Assembly (NCBI GenBank): GCA_016841875.1 | Contig: JAENYG010000005.1 | Span: 1 to 64,000 of the forward strand | DNA from: Syntrophomonas sp. | Lineage (GTDB): Bacteria > Bacillota > Syntrophomonadia > Syntrophomonadales > Syntrophomonadaceae | Length of the DNA: 64,000 bases | Direction: 5' to 3' | Shown: piece after piece, positions 7,694-16,565 of the stretch | Numbering within the stretch: position 1 is the first letter of the stretch | How the letters are laid out: the number at the start of each line of letters is the position of its first letter | Position numbers and translations under genes: made by a program | The notes under the pieces: generated by a model | What the model was told of the DNA's origin: nothing | Database searches by the model: none | Seen by the model: the letters and a program-made list of their open reading frames with translations, nothing else

Positions 7694-8524
7694 CTATCCT
7701 ACAAAAATCTCAATCACTGAAGGTATAACCACCTGGGCAACTTCGGGATTGTCGCCCCCGGATAGGATGAAGAGCACTGGTTTATTACCAGCCAGATACT
7801 TGATTTTCTCAGCCATAGCGGGAAAAGCAGCAAAGGTAAGATGGCAGTTTCCGTAGTCTTTCTCGTGGGAATCGTGACCGAAAATAACTATTAAAAAATC
7901 AAAGTCCCAGTCCTGCTGGCTTAAAACCAGGTCCATCTCCTGCAGGAAGCTTCTATCACCATAACCAGGTACGGGCACATCATAATTTTGCAGTACGGGA
8001 TCAAATTTACGTACCCCGCTGTTGCCAAAGAAGTTGATGTGGATGATATCACGGTCATGTCCCAGCAGGTTACGGGTACCATCCCCAAAATGAGGGTCTA
8101 CATCAACGATCATTATTTTCTGTATACCCAGCTGTCTCAGTTTTTTAACTGCCATAACTGCGTCGTTATAGAAGCAGAATCCCCAGTAGCTGTCGTAACT
8201 GGCATGATGCCCGGCCGCACCTACAAAACAAAAAGCAAAATCAAGTTCTCCCCGGGCTAATTTTACTGCCGCCTGTACCACCCCGGCAGCGGAGAGCAGG
8301 GCAGTTGTGTGTTCACCCTCGGATTTAACAGAAGCAATATGGCCCGGACTATGAGTTGAAGCAAGCAGTGCTTCGGTTTCATTGTCGATTTCAGGTATCA
8401 AGTGCTGGAGTTTATTCAGGCGGATCAGATCCTTCAGTCCCTCAAATCCAGGTTTAACCCGGTCTTTTAGTATGAAATAGCCTTTTTCATAAAAATCAGG
8501 ATGATAAAATACCCCGGCCTTCAT
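7694..8524 (-). CDS. Histone-deacetylase-fold hydrolase
   Basis: The protein of about 276 residues has the arginase/deacetylase fold signatures in order: GAAGHHASYDSYWGFCFYND with the tandem His, DVDPHFGDGT with the zinc-ligand Asp and His, and FGHDSHEKDYG with the third ligand Asp. Bacterial members deacetylate acetyl-lysine, acetylpolyamines or related amides. The usual C-terminal GGY, which carries the transition-state tyrosine, reads LSGGDN here, so activity may be altered. At about 276 residues it is shorter than most AcuC-type enzymes. The start at ATG 8524 lies at good spacing from AAGGGG. GTG 8536 overlaps that site and is less likely. Confidence 0.82.
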   Translation of the reverse strand: MKAGVFYHPDFYEKGYFILKDRVKPGFEGLKDLIRLNKLQHLIPEIDNETEALLASTHSPGHIASVKSEGEHTTALLSAAGVVQAAVKLARGELDFAFCFVGAAGHHASYDSYWGFCFYNDAVMAVKKLRQLGIQKIMIVDVDPHFGDGTRNLLGHDRDIIHINFFGNSGVRKFDPVLQNYDVPVPGYGDRSFLQEMDLVLSQQDWDFDFLIVIFGHDSHEKDYGNCHLTFAAFPAMAEKIKYLAGNKPVLFILSGGDNPEVAQVVIPSVIEIFVG

Positions 8525-8688
8525 CAGGAGACTCACCCCTTTACTGCTAAGCCATTAACCAACAAGTTTCCCAGGTCTAGCATTAACTACTATATCTTTA
8601 ATACGAGCTACAACCATTATTTACCTGCCTGAGCTAAGCATTAGAAGGCTAATTTTTCAAAAAATAGGTTAGAGCTTAAACAAAGTAA

Positions 8689-8724
8689 GGTGGAGGGAAA
8701 TCCTGGCTGGGATTTCCCTCCACC
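8689..8724 (-). terminator. Strong hairpin after the coiled-coil gene
   Basis: GGTGGAGGGAAATCC at 8689-8703 pairs perfectly with 8710-8724 around a six-base loop. On the minus strand it lies 34 bases after the stop of the 93-residue protein and is followed by TTACTTTGTTTAA, a weak U-rich tract. It is probably the transcription terminator of that gene. Confidence 0.65.
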
Positions 8725-8757
8725 TGAGGTTGAGGGGGGAAATATAATAGTATTAGT

Positions 8758-9039
8758 CTAGAAAAGTTTATATTCCTGCAGAAGTCTGGCTTCCTCCTGC
8801 TGGAGACTTTGCTGAAGTTCAGGTGAAATACTGGTTTCCAGGTTGTTCTGGACATGGCGCACATGGGTCAGAGCTTCGGAGACTTTTCTTTCCGCATACT
8901 GAATCTCTTGCGGCAGCAGGCTGCTCTGGGCCTGATTAACGGCGGTATGGGCCTGATGCGCGGACCTAATAGCTTCCTGGGTTGATTGATCGACCTGTTC
9001 GTTCAGCTTCTGGTACCGGCTCTTCACTGTCAAACTCAT
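8758..9039 (-). CDS. Small coiled-coil protein, 93 aa
   Basis: This hydrophilic 93-residue protein is rich in Gln, Glu and Ala and looks almost wholly helical: LNEQVDQSTQEAIRSAHQ and AERKVSEALTHVRHVQNN show heptad-like spacing. It has no signal peptide, membrane segment or cysteine. GGAGGTAG precedes the ATG. A strong hairpin follows. It stands alone between the deacetylase-like gene and the divergently transcribed iron-transport operon. The family is not recognised. A spore or envelope-associated role would be a guess. Confidence 0.65.
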   Translation of the reverse strand: MSLTVKSRYQKLNEQVDQSTQEAIRSAHQAHTAVNQAQSSLLPQEIQYAERKVSEALTHVRHVQNNLETSISPELQQSLQQEEARLLQEYKLF

Positions 9040-9214
9040 CTACCTCCTGCAATAGTTGGTTTATGCTGAGCTGTTAAGATATAAAAAATACCCTTAATTT
9101 ATTTATTGCCAATAAAGACCATTTTTATAGCAAAAATTAATTATTTTTTCAAGGGTTCACAACGGCTGGTGTCGAAATTAATAGGACTATACACTATAAT
9201 GAGGAGCTGATGAT

Positions 9215-10246
9215 TTGAAGCGTAGAGGTATAATTGTTATAATCTTAAGCCTGGTCTTGTTCACGTGCTCTTTCGCAGGAGGATGCGGCCAGGATGAAAA
9301 GACCAAATCTTCGGTAGTGTTATACACGTCTGTGGATCAGATTTATGCGGAACCCATCTTGAATGAATTTGAAGAGTCCAGCGGGATCAAGGTACAGGCG
9401 GTGTATGATGTGGAAGCTGCCAAGACCACCGGGTTGGTAAATCGCCTGATAGCGGAAAAGAATAACCCACAGGCGGATGTATTCTGGAATGGCGAGTTTG
9501 CCCAGACTATATTATTGAAGCAGGAAGGGGTATTGACTCCATATAAGTCTCCCTCGACTCAGGATATCCCGGAAAACCTAATTGACCCGGAAGGATATTG
9601 GGCCGGAGCTGGAGGCCGGTGCCGGATAATTCTGGTGAATACCGAACTGATGGCACCGGAGGATTATCCAGATTCCATTTTTGACCTTTTAGAAGATAAG
9701 TACCCAGCGGATAAAGTGGGTATAGCTTATCCCCTGTTTGGGACCACCGCTACTCAGGCGGCAGCTTTATATGCATATTTAGGACCAGAAGAGGGGAAGA
9801 GCTTTTTCTCGGCGCTTAAGGATCGGGGTGTGCAGGTAGTTGATGGAAATTCAGTCGTGAGAGACATGGTGGCTGACGGCAGATTAATGATGGGTCTCAC
9901 GGATACTGATGATGCGGTAGCTGCTCTGGAAGACGGCAAGCCGGTTAAAATGATTTTTCCCGATCAGGATAAAATGGGTACTCTAATTATTCCTTATACT
10001 ACCGGCCTAGTGGCCGGAGGCCCCCATCCCGATGCGGGCCAACAGTTGATTGATTATTTGCTGAGTTCTGAAGTGGAAAGGAAAATATTTGCATCGGGCT
10101 TCTCTCAGGTAACGGTAAGACCGCTGGGAATTGAAGCTGAATACTTGCCCAGCTCGGGCGTAAAAAGCATGGAGGTAAACATTACCCAGGCTTATGAACA
10201 GCTGGACTTGGTTATTGAAGAACTGAGGCAAATTTATATAAGGTAG
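9215..10246 (+). CDS. Ferric-iron-type ABC transporter, substrate-binding lipoprotein
   Basis: The 343-residue protein opens with a lipoprotein signal ending in a SFAGGC-type lipobox (Cys about residue 24). The mature part begins VVLYTSVDQIYAEPILNEFE, the start of an FbpA/AfuA-like type-2 binding protein, with ADVFWNGEFAQTILL and IPYTTGLVAGGPHPDA later. Such proteins deliver ferric iron, or in relatives thiamine or phosphonates, to the permease. It starts at TTG 9215 after GAGGAG. The permease gene begins eight bases after its stop, so this is the first gene of a four-gene operon. Confidence 0.85.
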   Translation: MKRRGIIVIILSLVLFTCSFAGGCGQDEKTKSSVVLYTSVDQIYAEPILNEFEESSGIKVQAVYDVEAAKTTGLVNRLIAEKNNPQADVFWNGEFAQTILLKQEGVLTPYKSPSTQDIPENLIDPEGYWAGAGGRCRIILVNTELMAPEDYPDSIFDLLEDKYPADKVGIAYPLFGTTATQAAALYAYLGPEEGKSFFSALKDRGVQVVDGNSVVRDMVADGRLMMGLTDTDDAVAALEDGKPVKMIFPDQDKMGTLIIPYTTGLVAGGPHPDAGQQLIDYLLSSEVERKIFASGFSQVTVRPLGIEAEYLPSSGVKSMEVNITQAYEQLDLVIEELRQIYIR

Positions 10247-10253
10247 ATATACT

Positions 10254-11876
10254 ATGACGCATTATCATAAGGGATTACTGAGCCCGGGACGACTGGGACA
10301 CCAGGCCGGGCTGACCATATTTTTTATTACCATACTGCTGCCGTTAATTTACCTGCTGGTCAATACCGGGGTTAGTCCGGCCGATGAATGGCTGCCCCTG
10401 CTGCTTCCGCAGGGCCGGAGATTAGGGTTGCTGATAAACAGCATCACTATGGGAGGTATAGTCTCTATACTTGGTACCGCAGCAGCTTTTCTCATTGCCG
10501 CGCTGTGCTGGAGATGGCAGCAGGGACTGCGGTCTTATATTAAATGGCTCTTTTTATTGATGATCCTGGTGCCTGCTTACATTCATAGCCTGGCCTGGGG
10601 TACTGCTTTCAATCTGCTCGATTCCTGGCTGCTGAGCCATAACCTGCCTGTTATAAGTTTCTCTGGGTGGGCGGCCGCTTTAGTGGTACAGCTGATGTAT
10701 CTGCTGCCGGTAGCTGCTGGTATTATAATGCTGGGTTTTCAATCCCTAAATCCGATACTTATAGAAGCGGCCCGGGTTTTTGCCCCGGATAAAGACGTAT
10801 GGGTCCGGGTTATCCTGCCGCTTACCTATCCTATATTAAAAGTTTCCGCCGGAATCCTATTTTTGTTGACTATTGTGGATTACAGTGTTCCTTCTCTATT
10901 CCAGGTCAGTACTTATACCATGGAGATATTTGCTGAGTTCAGTGCCAGTAATAATCCGAACAGTGTAATGGCCTTATCTACACCGCTGCTGCTGATCACC
11001 GTACCAGTTATGATATTTACGGGGAGCGGACTGCGAACTACTATATTGAAGCCAGAGAAGTTTAACTCGGTACTTAAAAATATACCGGCCTGGCCTCAGG
11101 AATGGCAGGAGCTTAAAATAATAGCTTTATTTATATTAATATTGCAGGTAGGATTGCCGTTGTTAGTGATCGTAAAATTTACGGGAAGTATAAATTCTTT
11201 TATTATGGCCATATCGGGTTCCTGGAAGGAAATAGGGTTTTCTCTGCAGGTAGCATTGCTCACCGCTTTATTCGCTCTCCCCCCGGCCCTGTCGGCAGCT
11301 AAACAGCTATTGAACAAATCAAAAAGCAGTACTTTATGGTGGATAGTCACTACCCTGCCGCTGGCCCTGCCGGCCCCACTGGTAGGTATAGCTTTGATAG
11401 CACTTTGGAATCATTCCGCTACCAATGCTATTTACGGAAGCCTGATGATGCCCGTGCTAGCTTGCTTGATGCGATTTATGCCTCTGGCAGTACTTATTTT
11501 GGCGGTTTATATTAAAAGAATCAACCCCATTTATCTGGAAGCAGCAGATGTTTTTCAAAAAAATGAGCTACATGGATTTTTAAGAGTATTTCTTCCTTCT
11601 ATTGTTCCTGGATGGTTGGCAGCTTTGGGGCTGATTTTTGCCCTGACAGCAGGTGAACTGGGAGCCACTCTCCTGGTTGCTCCGGCTGGAAACGCAACTC
11701 TGACCATGAGAATATACAATTATTTGCATTATGGAGCTACCGATACCGTAGCCGGGCTTTGCGCAGCTTTGATGCTCATTACTTTTTTGGTGGGAATGCT
11801 GATAGCATGTTTGAACAAATTTTGGTCTAGAAGCCTGAACGGAAGAGAGGAAAAAATTAATGCTCAAAATTACTAA
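10254..11876 (+). CDS. Ferric-iron-type ABC transporter permease
   Basis: The 540-residue protein has about twelve membrane segments and two homologous halves, each with a permease loop that contacts the ATPase (IEAARVFAPDKDVWVRVILP around residue 180, and LEAADVFQKNELHGFLRVFL around residue 430). This FbpB/ThiP-type fusion of two BPD_transp domains is usual for iron uptake. The gene starts at ATG 10254 close behind the binding-protein gene and overlaps the ATPase gene by 17 bases, so the three are translated from one message. Iron is the likely substrate, but thiamine-type transport is not excluded. Confidence 0.87.
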   Translation: MTHYHKGLLSPGRLGHQAGLTIFFITILLPLIYLLVNTGVSPADEWLPLLLPQGRRLGLLINSITMGGIVSILGTAAAFLIAALCWRWQQGLRSYIKWLFLLMILVPAYIHSLAWGTAFNLLDSWLLSHNLPVISFSGWAAALVVQLMYLLPVAAGIIMLGFQSLNPILIEAARVFAPDKDVWVRVILPLTYPILKVSAGILFLLTIVDYSVPSLFQVSTYTMEIFAEFSASNNPNSVMALSTPLLLITVPVMIFTGSGLRTTILKPEKFNSVLKNIPAWPQEWQELKIIALFILILQVGLPLLVIVKFTGSINSFIMAISGSWKEIGFSLQVALLTALFALPPALSAAKQLLNKSKSSTLWWIVTTLPLALPAPLVGIALIALWNHSATNAIYGSLMMPVLACLMRFMPLAVLILAVYIKRINPIYLEAADVFQKNELHGFLRVFLPSIVPGWLAALGLIFALTAGELGATLLVAPAGNATLTMRIYNYLHYGATDTVAGLCAALMLITFLVGMLIACLNKFWSRSLNGREEKINAQNY

Positions 11877-12507
11877 TATAAGCAAGTCTTTTACTATGTT
11901 TAAAGCGGTGGAAAATGTTTCGCTGCAGTTAAATGCAGGAGAATGGCGCATCCTGTTTGGACCGTCTGGCTGTGGAAAAACTACCCTCTTACGTCTGATT
12001 TCCGGCCTGGAAATTCCGGATCAGGGCAGCATTCATCTGGGGGAGCAGGAGGTTAGCGGGCCAGGCTGGGCTGTGCCTCCCTGGGAGAGAGGGATAGGCT
12101 TTGTATTTCAGGAATCTGCTCTATGGCCTCACATGAGGGTAGAAGAAAATATTGCTTTCGGTATGCATCGTATATCCAAAGCAGACCGATTGGACATTAT
12201 GCAGCAAACACTTGAAAAGACGGGTTTGGTGGAGATGCGCCAAAAATTCCCCCAGCAGCTTTCCGGGGGGCAGTCGCGGCGGGTAGCTCTGGCCAGAGCG
12301 CTAGCAGCTCAACCAGACTATTTATTATTGGATGAACCGTTAACTAATTTAGATGAAACCGCTGCCGAAGAACTCTTGGAATTGATTAAGGGGTCAGCCC
12401 GGGACAGCAATGCAGCTATGCTGTATGTCACTCATAACCGACAGGAAGCAGAAATACTGGGGGCACCAATAATAAAAATGCAGCAGGGGCATCTGCTTAC
12501 TGATTGA
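11860..12507 (+). CDS. Ferric-iron-type ABC transporter ATP-binding protein
   Basis: The 215-residue protein is a complete ABC ATPase: Walker A GPSGCGKTT near residue 34, Q-loop FVFQESALWPH, signature LSGGQSRRVALARALA, Walker B LLLDEPLTNLDE and switch His in YVTHNRQEA. It lacks the C-terminal TOBE domain found in the about 350-residue FbpC proteins, so it is a short version that ends right after the ATPase core. GAGAGG precedes the ATG. It overlaps the permease gene and is followed 18 bases later by the propeller protein gene. Confidence 0.88.
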   Translation: MLKITNISKSFTMFKAVENVSLQLNAGEWRILFGPSGCGKTTLLRLISGLEIPDQGSIHLGEQEVSGPGWAVPPWERGIGFVFQESALWPHMRVEENIAFGMHRISKADRLDIMQQTLEKTGLVEMRQKFPQQLSGGQSRRVALARALAAQPDYLLLDEPLTNLDETAAEELLELIKGSARDSNAAMLYVTHNRQEAEILGAPIIKMQQGHLLTD

Positions 12508-12525
12508 GCAAAGGAAAAATTAATT

Positions 12526-13527
12526 ATGCAGTTTAACATAATAAAAAGAATAGCAACCGTCATACTATTATTATCAGCCCTTTTTGGTTTGGTCTGGTGG
12601 GGTCTTAAAGATCAGATTCCTGCCAGTCGGGAAGAGAGCTGGATAACTATTCGTCCTCCCCATGAAGTTTCGGCGCTAGCAGGCGATGGTGATGTAATCT
12701 GGGCCGGAGGTCGGGACGGTATTTATAAAATTGATCGCCGGGAGAAAAAGATGTTGTCCCGGCTGGAAATAGAACCTCAGATTACTTATATTAAGGCCTT
12801 ATTAATAGACAATAACGGAGATTTATGGATAGGATATGAAAAGGGCTTGATTTGCTATAATGGCAAAGAATTCTTATATTATGGTGAAAAGGACGGCCTG
12901 CCAGATGAAAACATCAATGCTTTACTGCTGGATGATAAAGGCCAGCTCTGGGTCGGAACCTGGGGCGGAGCAGCCTGTTGGACGGGGGAGAAGTGGCAGG
13001 TTTTTAATCAGGCCAGCGGACTGGCCCATGATGCGGTAAATGTTCTATACCAGGACTGCTATGGTGGTATGTGGTTTGGTTCCTATGCTGCGCCGGAAGG
13101 CGGCCTTACCTACTATGATGGGCAGCAGTTTACCAGCTTTACCAGTGACAACGTCCTGCCCCATAATAATATCTGTTCCATATTCCAGGATAGCAATAAC
13201 GACATCTGGGTGGGTACCGGCTTTTATACCCGGGGAGGAGCAGTTCGCTTTAGTTTTGAAAAAGGTGAACCGGTATTCAAAGAGGAATGGACCAAGAAAG
13301 ATGGACTGGCCGGGGATAAAGTTAGGTCGGTATTCCAGGACCGCAGCGGGGCATATTGGTTTGGATCCGAATATGATGGTATGGCCCGCTGGGATGGAGC
13401 ATCCATGCAGATATATGATAAGAAAAATGGTATGAGCAGCAACGAAGTAAAGGTATGGCTGGAAGACCAGGAAGGCAATTTATGGCTGGGTACGGATGAT
13501 GGGATAACGGTAATTCCCGAGGAGTAA
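12526..13527 (+). CDS. Membrane-anchored Reg_prop beta-propeller protein
   Basis: The 333-residue protein has one N-terminal membrane segment (about residues 7-25, IATVILLLSALFGLVWWGL). Outside it are about six or seven repeats of roughly 45 residues with the two-component-regulator-propeller pattern: LLIDNNGDLWIGYEKGL, LLLDDKGQLWVGTWGGA, IFQDSNNDIWVGTGFY, VFQDRSGAYWFGSEYDG, WLEDQEGNLWLGTDDG. In known proteins this propeller is the sensor part of hybrid kinases, but no kinase follows here. It is the last gene of the iron ABC operon, 18 bases behind the ATPase. A role in sensing or binding on the outer face of the membrane is inference. Confidence 0.8.
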   Translation: MQFNIIKRIATVILLLSALFGLVWWGLKDQIPASREESWITIRPPHEVSALAGDGDVIWAGGRDGIYKIDRREKKMLSRLEIEPQITYIKALLIDNNGDLWIGYEKGLICYNGKEFLYYGEKDGLPDENINALLLDDKGQLWVGTWGGAACWTGEKWQVFNQASGLAHDAVNVLYQDCYGGMWFGSYAAPEGGLTYYDGQQFTSFTSDNVLPHNNICSIFQDSNNDIWVGTGFYTRGGAVRFSFEKGEPVFKEEWTKKDGLAGDKVRSVFQDRSGAYWFGSEYDGMARWDGASMQIYDKKNGMSSNEVKVWLEDQEGNLWLGTDDGITVIPEE

Positions 13528-13734
13528 ATTTGCTGCTTTGATATCTTCTCAGTTACCGCGAGCTTATGTAAAATATTAGTTGATAGGCGAAATTTATCTT
13601 ACCCCACAGGAATGCTGCCCTTGGTCATCTATGCTGATAGGCATCCAAGGGAAGACCTAACTTCATAAAGGTATTCGTTTTATGGAGCAATCCTATTATG
13701 ACCATTAAAATATTGAGATAGGGAGAGGATTTAC

Positions 13735-14700
13735 ATGAAATGTCAGAATTGTGCCCGGGAAATCTCAGAGAGCAATAAATTCTGCCCCTTTTGCGGCAGC
13801 CCGCAGAATAGACCGGCAGCACCTGTACCGCAGCCGGCACCGGCAGCTAGATGTCCCGGCTGCGGTGGAGAAGTGAAAGCCGGTCAGGCTTTCTGCATGA
13901 ACTGCGGTACTGGCCTGACGGTGACGCAAACGGCATCTCCATCGGTTTCCCCGCCCCAACCTAAGACCCCGCCGCCGATAGTTCCTGCCGGACCTCGTCC
14001 AACCGGAGGGTCAGCACCTATGCAGCAGATAGCATCGGCCGCAAGATGTCCAGGCTGCGGTGGGGAAATGAAAGCCGGTCAGGCGTTCTGCATGAACTGT
14101 GGTACGCGTATGCCTGTAATGGGCACCTCAGCACCACCGGTCTCGGGTGCAGGACAGCCGTATGCCGCCCAGAATCAACCGCCCTATTACCAGGCTCCGG
14201 CTGCAGCAGCAGCAACCTATGGCAGTCAACCTTATCCTGCCGCAGGATCCCAACCATATCCCGGTCGGGTGCTTAAAGGAAGCGGGGTTGGAATTCGCTT
14301 TCTGGCTACCCTGCTGGACGGGATAATTATGTCTATAGTAATGGGAGTATTTATGGGAGGTATGCTGGCCTCCCAGGCCAGCCAGATGGCTTATACCGGG
14401 ACTATTGATTATGGTATGTATGTAATCCCCACAATTATTGGTTTGGCCTATTTTATTTTAATGGAAGGTCTGGTCGGGGGAACGGTGGGTAAACTGGCCT
14501 GTGGTTTGCGGGTAGTAACTAAAAATGGTGAAAAATGTGGGATAGGTAAATCAGTAATTCGAAACCTGATGAGAATCGTGGATGGGTTTTTCGGTTATCT
14601 GGTAGGAGCCATATGTGTGTGGGTTTCAGCCGATAATCAGCGACTGGGTGATATGGTAGCCGGAACCCTGGTAGTAAAGAAACAGGATTTAATGGGATAA
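13735..14700 (+). CDS. Zinc-ribbon and RDD domain membrane protein
   Basis: The 321-residue protein has three zinc ribbons of the CxxC-x10-CxxC type: CQNCAREISESNKFCPFCG at residues 3-21, and two nearly identical ribbons CPGCGGE..KAGQAFCMNCG about 63 residues apart, joined by Pro-rich linkers. A Gln/Pro/Tyr/Ala-rich linker leads to a C-terminal RDD domain with three membrane segments (GVGIRFLATLLDGIIMSIVM, then GGTVGKLACGLRVV and RNLMRIVDGFFGYL). RDD proteins are small membrane proteins, some with transport roles, here with function unknown. The start follows GGGAGAGG. It is a single gene followed by a strong terminator. Confidence 0.85.
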   Translation: MKCQNCAREISESNKFCPFCGSPQNRPAAPVPQPAPAARCPGCGGEVKAGQAFCMNCGTGLTVTQTASPSVSPPQPKTPPPIVPAGPRPTGGSAPMQQIASAARCPGCGGEMKAGQAFCMNCGTRMPVMGTSAPPVSGAGQPYAAQNQPPYYQAPAAAAATYGSQPYPAAGSQPYPGRVLKGSGVGIRFLATLLDGIIMSIVMGVFMGGMLASQASQMAYTGTIDYGMYVIPTIIGLAYFILMEGLVGGTVGKLACGLRVVTKNGEKCGIGKSVIRNLMRIVDGFFGYLVGAICVWVSADNQRLGDMVAGTLVVKKQDLMG

Positions 14701-14722
14701 GGAAAAATGTTAAAGCATCAAT

Positions 14723-14765
14723 AAAAAAGGACGTTGGTTTGGTTATGAACCAGCGTCCTTTTTTC
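14723..14765. terminator. Bidirectional Rho-independent terminator
   Basis: A 13-base stem (14727-14739 with 14748-14760, one G-U pair) is flanked by A6 on the left and T6 on the right, so it can end transcription on both strands. It lies between the convergent RDD gene and SLH-transglutaminase gene. Confidence 0.9.
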
Positions 14766-14802
14766 AGCGCTTTAATTACCGGGAGTTTGAACTATCGTGG
14801 GG

Positions 14803-16485
14803 TCAATTATAAACAATATTGTATATAGATACAATACCCAGGCCTTCATCAATACAATAGTTATAACGATGAACTTTTCCGCTGCGGAACATCAGCGAAC
14901 CGAGATCGCCATAATCGCTCCGTTTGAAATTTGCCACTCTAACGGTTAGTTCCGCTGCCTGGTGAGCCAGGGCGCTGTCCAGATAGGTTTTAAAACCCTG
15001 GTAATCCTGGACCTGCTGCTGGTTATATACATAGTAATTATATTGAGTTGCTGTGCAAGCGGGGTATTGTTGTTTATTCCAACTGTGGTCTTTAGACATA
15101 TCCTGGTCATTCAAATTGAAATAAGTGTAACTTAAAGCCCCATCACCACTTGGCGCTATTACGTCATCCCAGCATACGTCGAGCTGATAATATTGGCCCT
15201 CCAGGCGTACGATATTCCAGGCATGCTTATACCATTTTCCTTCAAAAACCGAGGTGCCCTGAACTACCAGCGATTTCAGACCTGCTTCGCAGCACAATAT
15301 GTGCATGGCTTCCGCATATCCCTGGCACACCCCACGCCCCAGAACCAGCACTCCATAAGCGGTATAAGAAGAAGCTGGTATAGAACCGCGCAGGAAATTA
15401 TCATAATCGTATTCAGCATTATTGATGATATAATCGTGTAGAGCTTTTTCTTTTTCATAGTCGCTCATGCCTGCATGGATAACCTCATTCACAATTTCCT
15501 TTACCTTTTTCATTAAGGTCAGGTACTGCTTATCATTATAGACGTATTCAATGCTTGCTTCTAATTCATCTCCGCTATATAGGCAGTGATATCTCTTATA
15601 TATCTGAGCTATTCCAGTTTTAGTACTAATAGATTGCTGAGCTGCTTTAAGAGCCGAATCAAATTCATCTAGTACATCGCCACCGGTGTAATTATTAACA
15701 TAAATTCTAAATGGGGTTTCCATATTGAGCAGGGCTGTTTCAAGAACCCACTGCAGTTGCAGCGCGTTCCTTGCTGAATAAACCCCTGGGGAGCTTATCA
15801 ACTGGGGAGGAAGGCTGCTGGTTCCCCCGGTATAAAGACCACTGGCTGCCGCAGCAGCACTGGAAATGACCTGATCTTTTTCGACCAGCTTCTCCAGCAG
15901 AGTATAATCCTGATTCTTTAATTTACTCTGCAGGGCCAGATAGGAAATCCAGACCATTTCGTCCCGGCGGAATTGGGTTGAATTAAGCTGGGTATAAGCG
16001 GCGGTATCCAGGATGCCTAACTGCAAGGCCTTTTTAAGGGACTCATGCCAGGTAAAATCCCCTCCAGTCTCACTGTAAGCCAGCGCTCTCAATAGGAAAC
16101 TCATATACTGTTCGACCGATAGCGAATCATTGGGCGAGAAAGTAGTAGAACTGGTTCCGCCGGTCAATCCCTCCTGGTATAGATATGCAACATATGGATT
16201 GGCCCAATCAGGTACATCTTGGAAAGGATGGGTAAGTTCAGCATGTAGGGCGCAATCTTCCTGGCCCAACAGGCGCACCAACATTACGGCCCCTTCAGCG
16301 CGGGTGGGAATCCGCTCCAGTTCGAAACCTTTCTCGGAACCGTTAAATATCCCCAGGCAGTATAAGGCTTCCGCTTCGGCTTGATGCTCAATGTAAGAGG
16401 CCCCCTGGGACTCCTCAGGATAGAACAGATAACAAGAGTTTAGCAAAAATATACCGATAAGAATCATAATAAAAAATCGTTTCAT
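14803..16485 (-). CDS. SLH and transglutaminase-like domain secreted protein
   Basis: The 560-residue protein has a signal peptide (IMILIGIFLLNSCYLFY). About residues 33-200 contain S-layer-homology repeats (EALYCLGIFNGSEKGFELER, then FQDVPDWANPYVAYLYQEGL and TTFSPNDSLSVEQYMSFLLR) that should attach it to the cell wall. From about residue 330 follows a transglutaminase-like domain with the full triad: Cys in GRGVCQGYAEA, His in KHAWNIV, Asp in YQLDVCWDD. Such domains act as cysteine peptidases or cross-linkers at the cell surface. It lies 80 bases downstream of the TetR gene in the same direction and may be read through from the efflux operon. Confidence 0.85.
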   Translation of the reverse strand: MKRFFIMILIGIFLLNSCYLFYPEESQGASYIEHQAEAEALYCLGIFNGSEKGFELERIPTRAEGAVMLVRLLGQEDCALHAELTHPFQDVPDWANPYVAYLYQEGLTGGTSSTTFSPNDSLSVEQYMSFLLRALAYSETGGDFTWHESLKKALQLGILDTAAYTQLNSTQFRRDEMVWISYLALQSKLKNQDYTLLEKLVEKDQVISSAAAAASGLYTGGTSSLPPQLISSPGVYSARNALQLQWVLETALLNMETPFRIYVNNYTGGDVLDEFDSALKAAQQSISTKTGIAQIYKRYHCLYSGDELEASIEYVYNDKQYLTLMKKVKEIVNEVIHAGMSDYEKEKALHDYIINNAEYDYDNFLRGSIPASSYTAYGVLVLGRGVCQGYAEAMHILCCEAGLKSLVVQGTSVFEGKWYKHAWNIVRLEGQYYQLDVCWDDVIAPSGDGALSYTYFNLNDQDMSKDHSWNKQQYPACTATQYNYYVYNQQQVQDYQGFKTYLDSALAHQAAELTVRVANFKRSDYGDLGSLMFRSGKVHRYNYCIDEGLGIVSIYNIVYN

Positions 16486-16565
16486 AGCTGACCAACCTCT
16501 TATTGATTAAAAATCATATGATAAGTTTACCATACCAGGCAGGTTTTACCGAAATAAATTGTTGT

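Noticed and set aside
9170-9200. Promoter with TATAAT just before the iron-binding protein gene
   Set aside because: The box is perfect but would start transcription inside the ribosome binding site, and no good -35 lies at the right distance.
11580-11951. 123-codon frame antisense to the end of the permease gene
   Set aside because: Lies inside the conserved permease and ATPase genes and has no ribosome binding site or domain.
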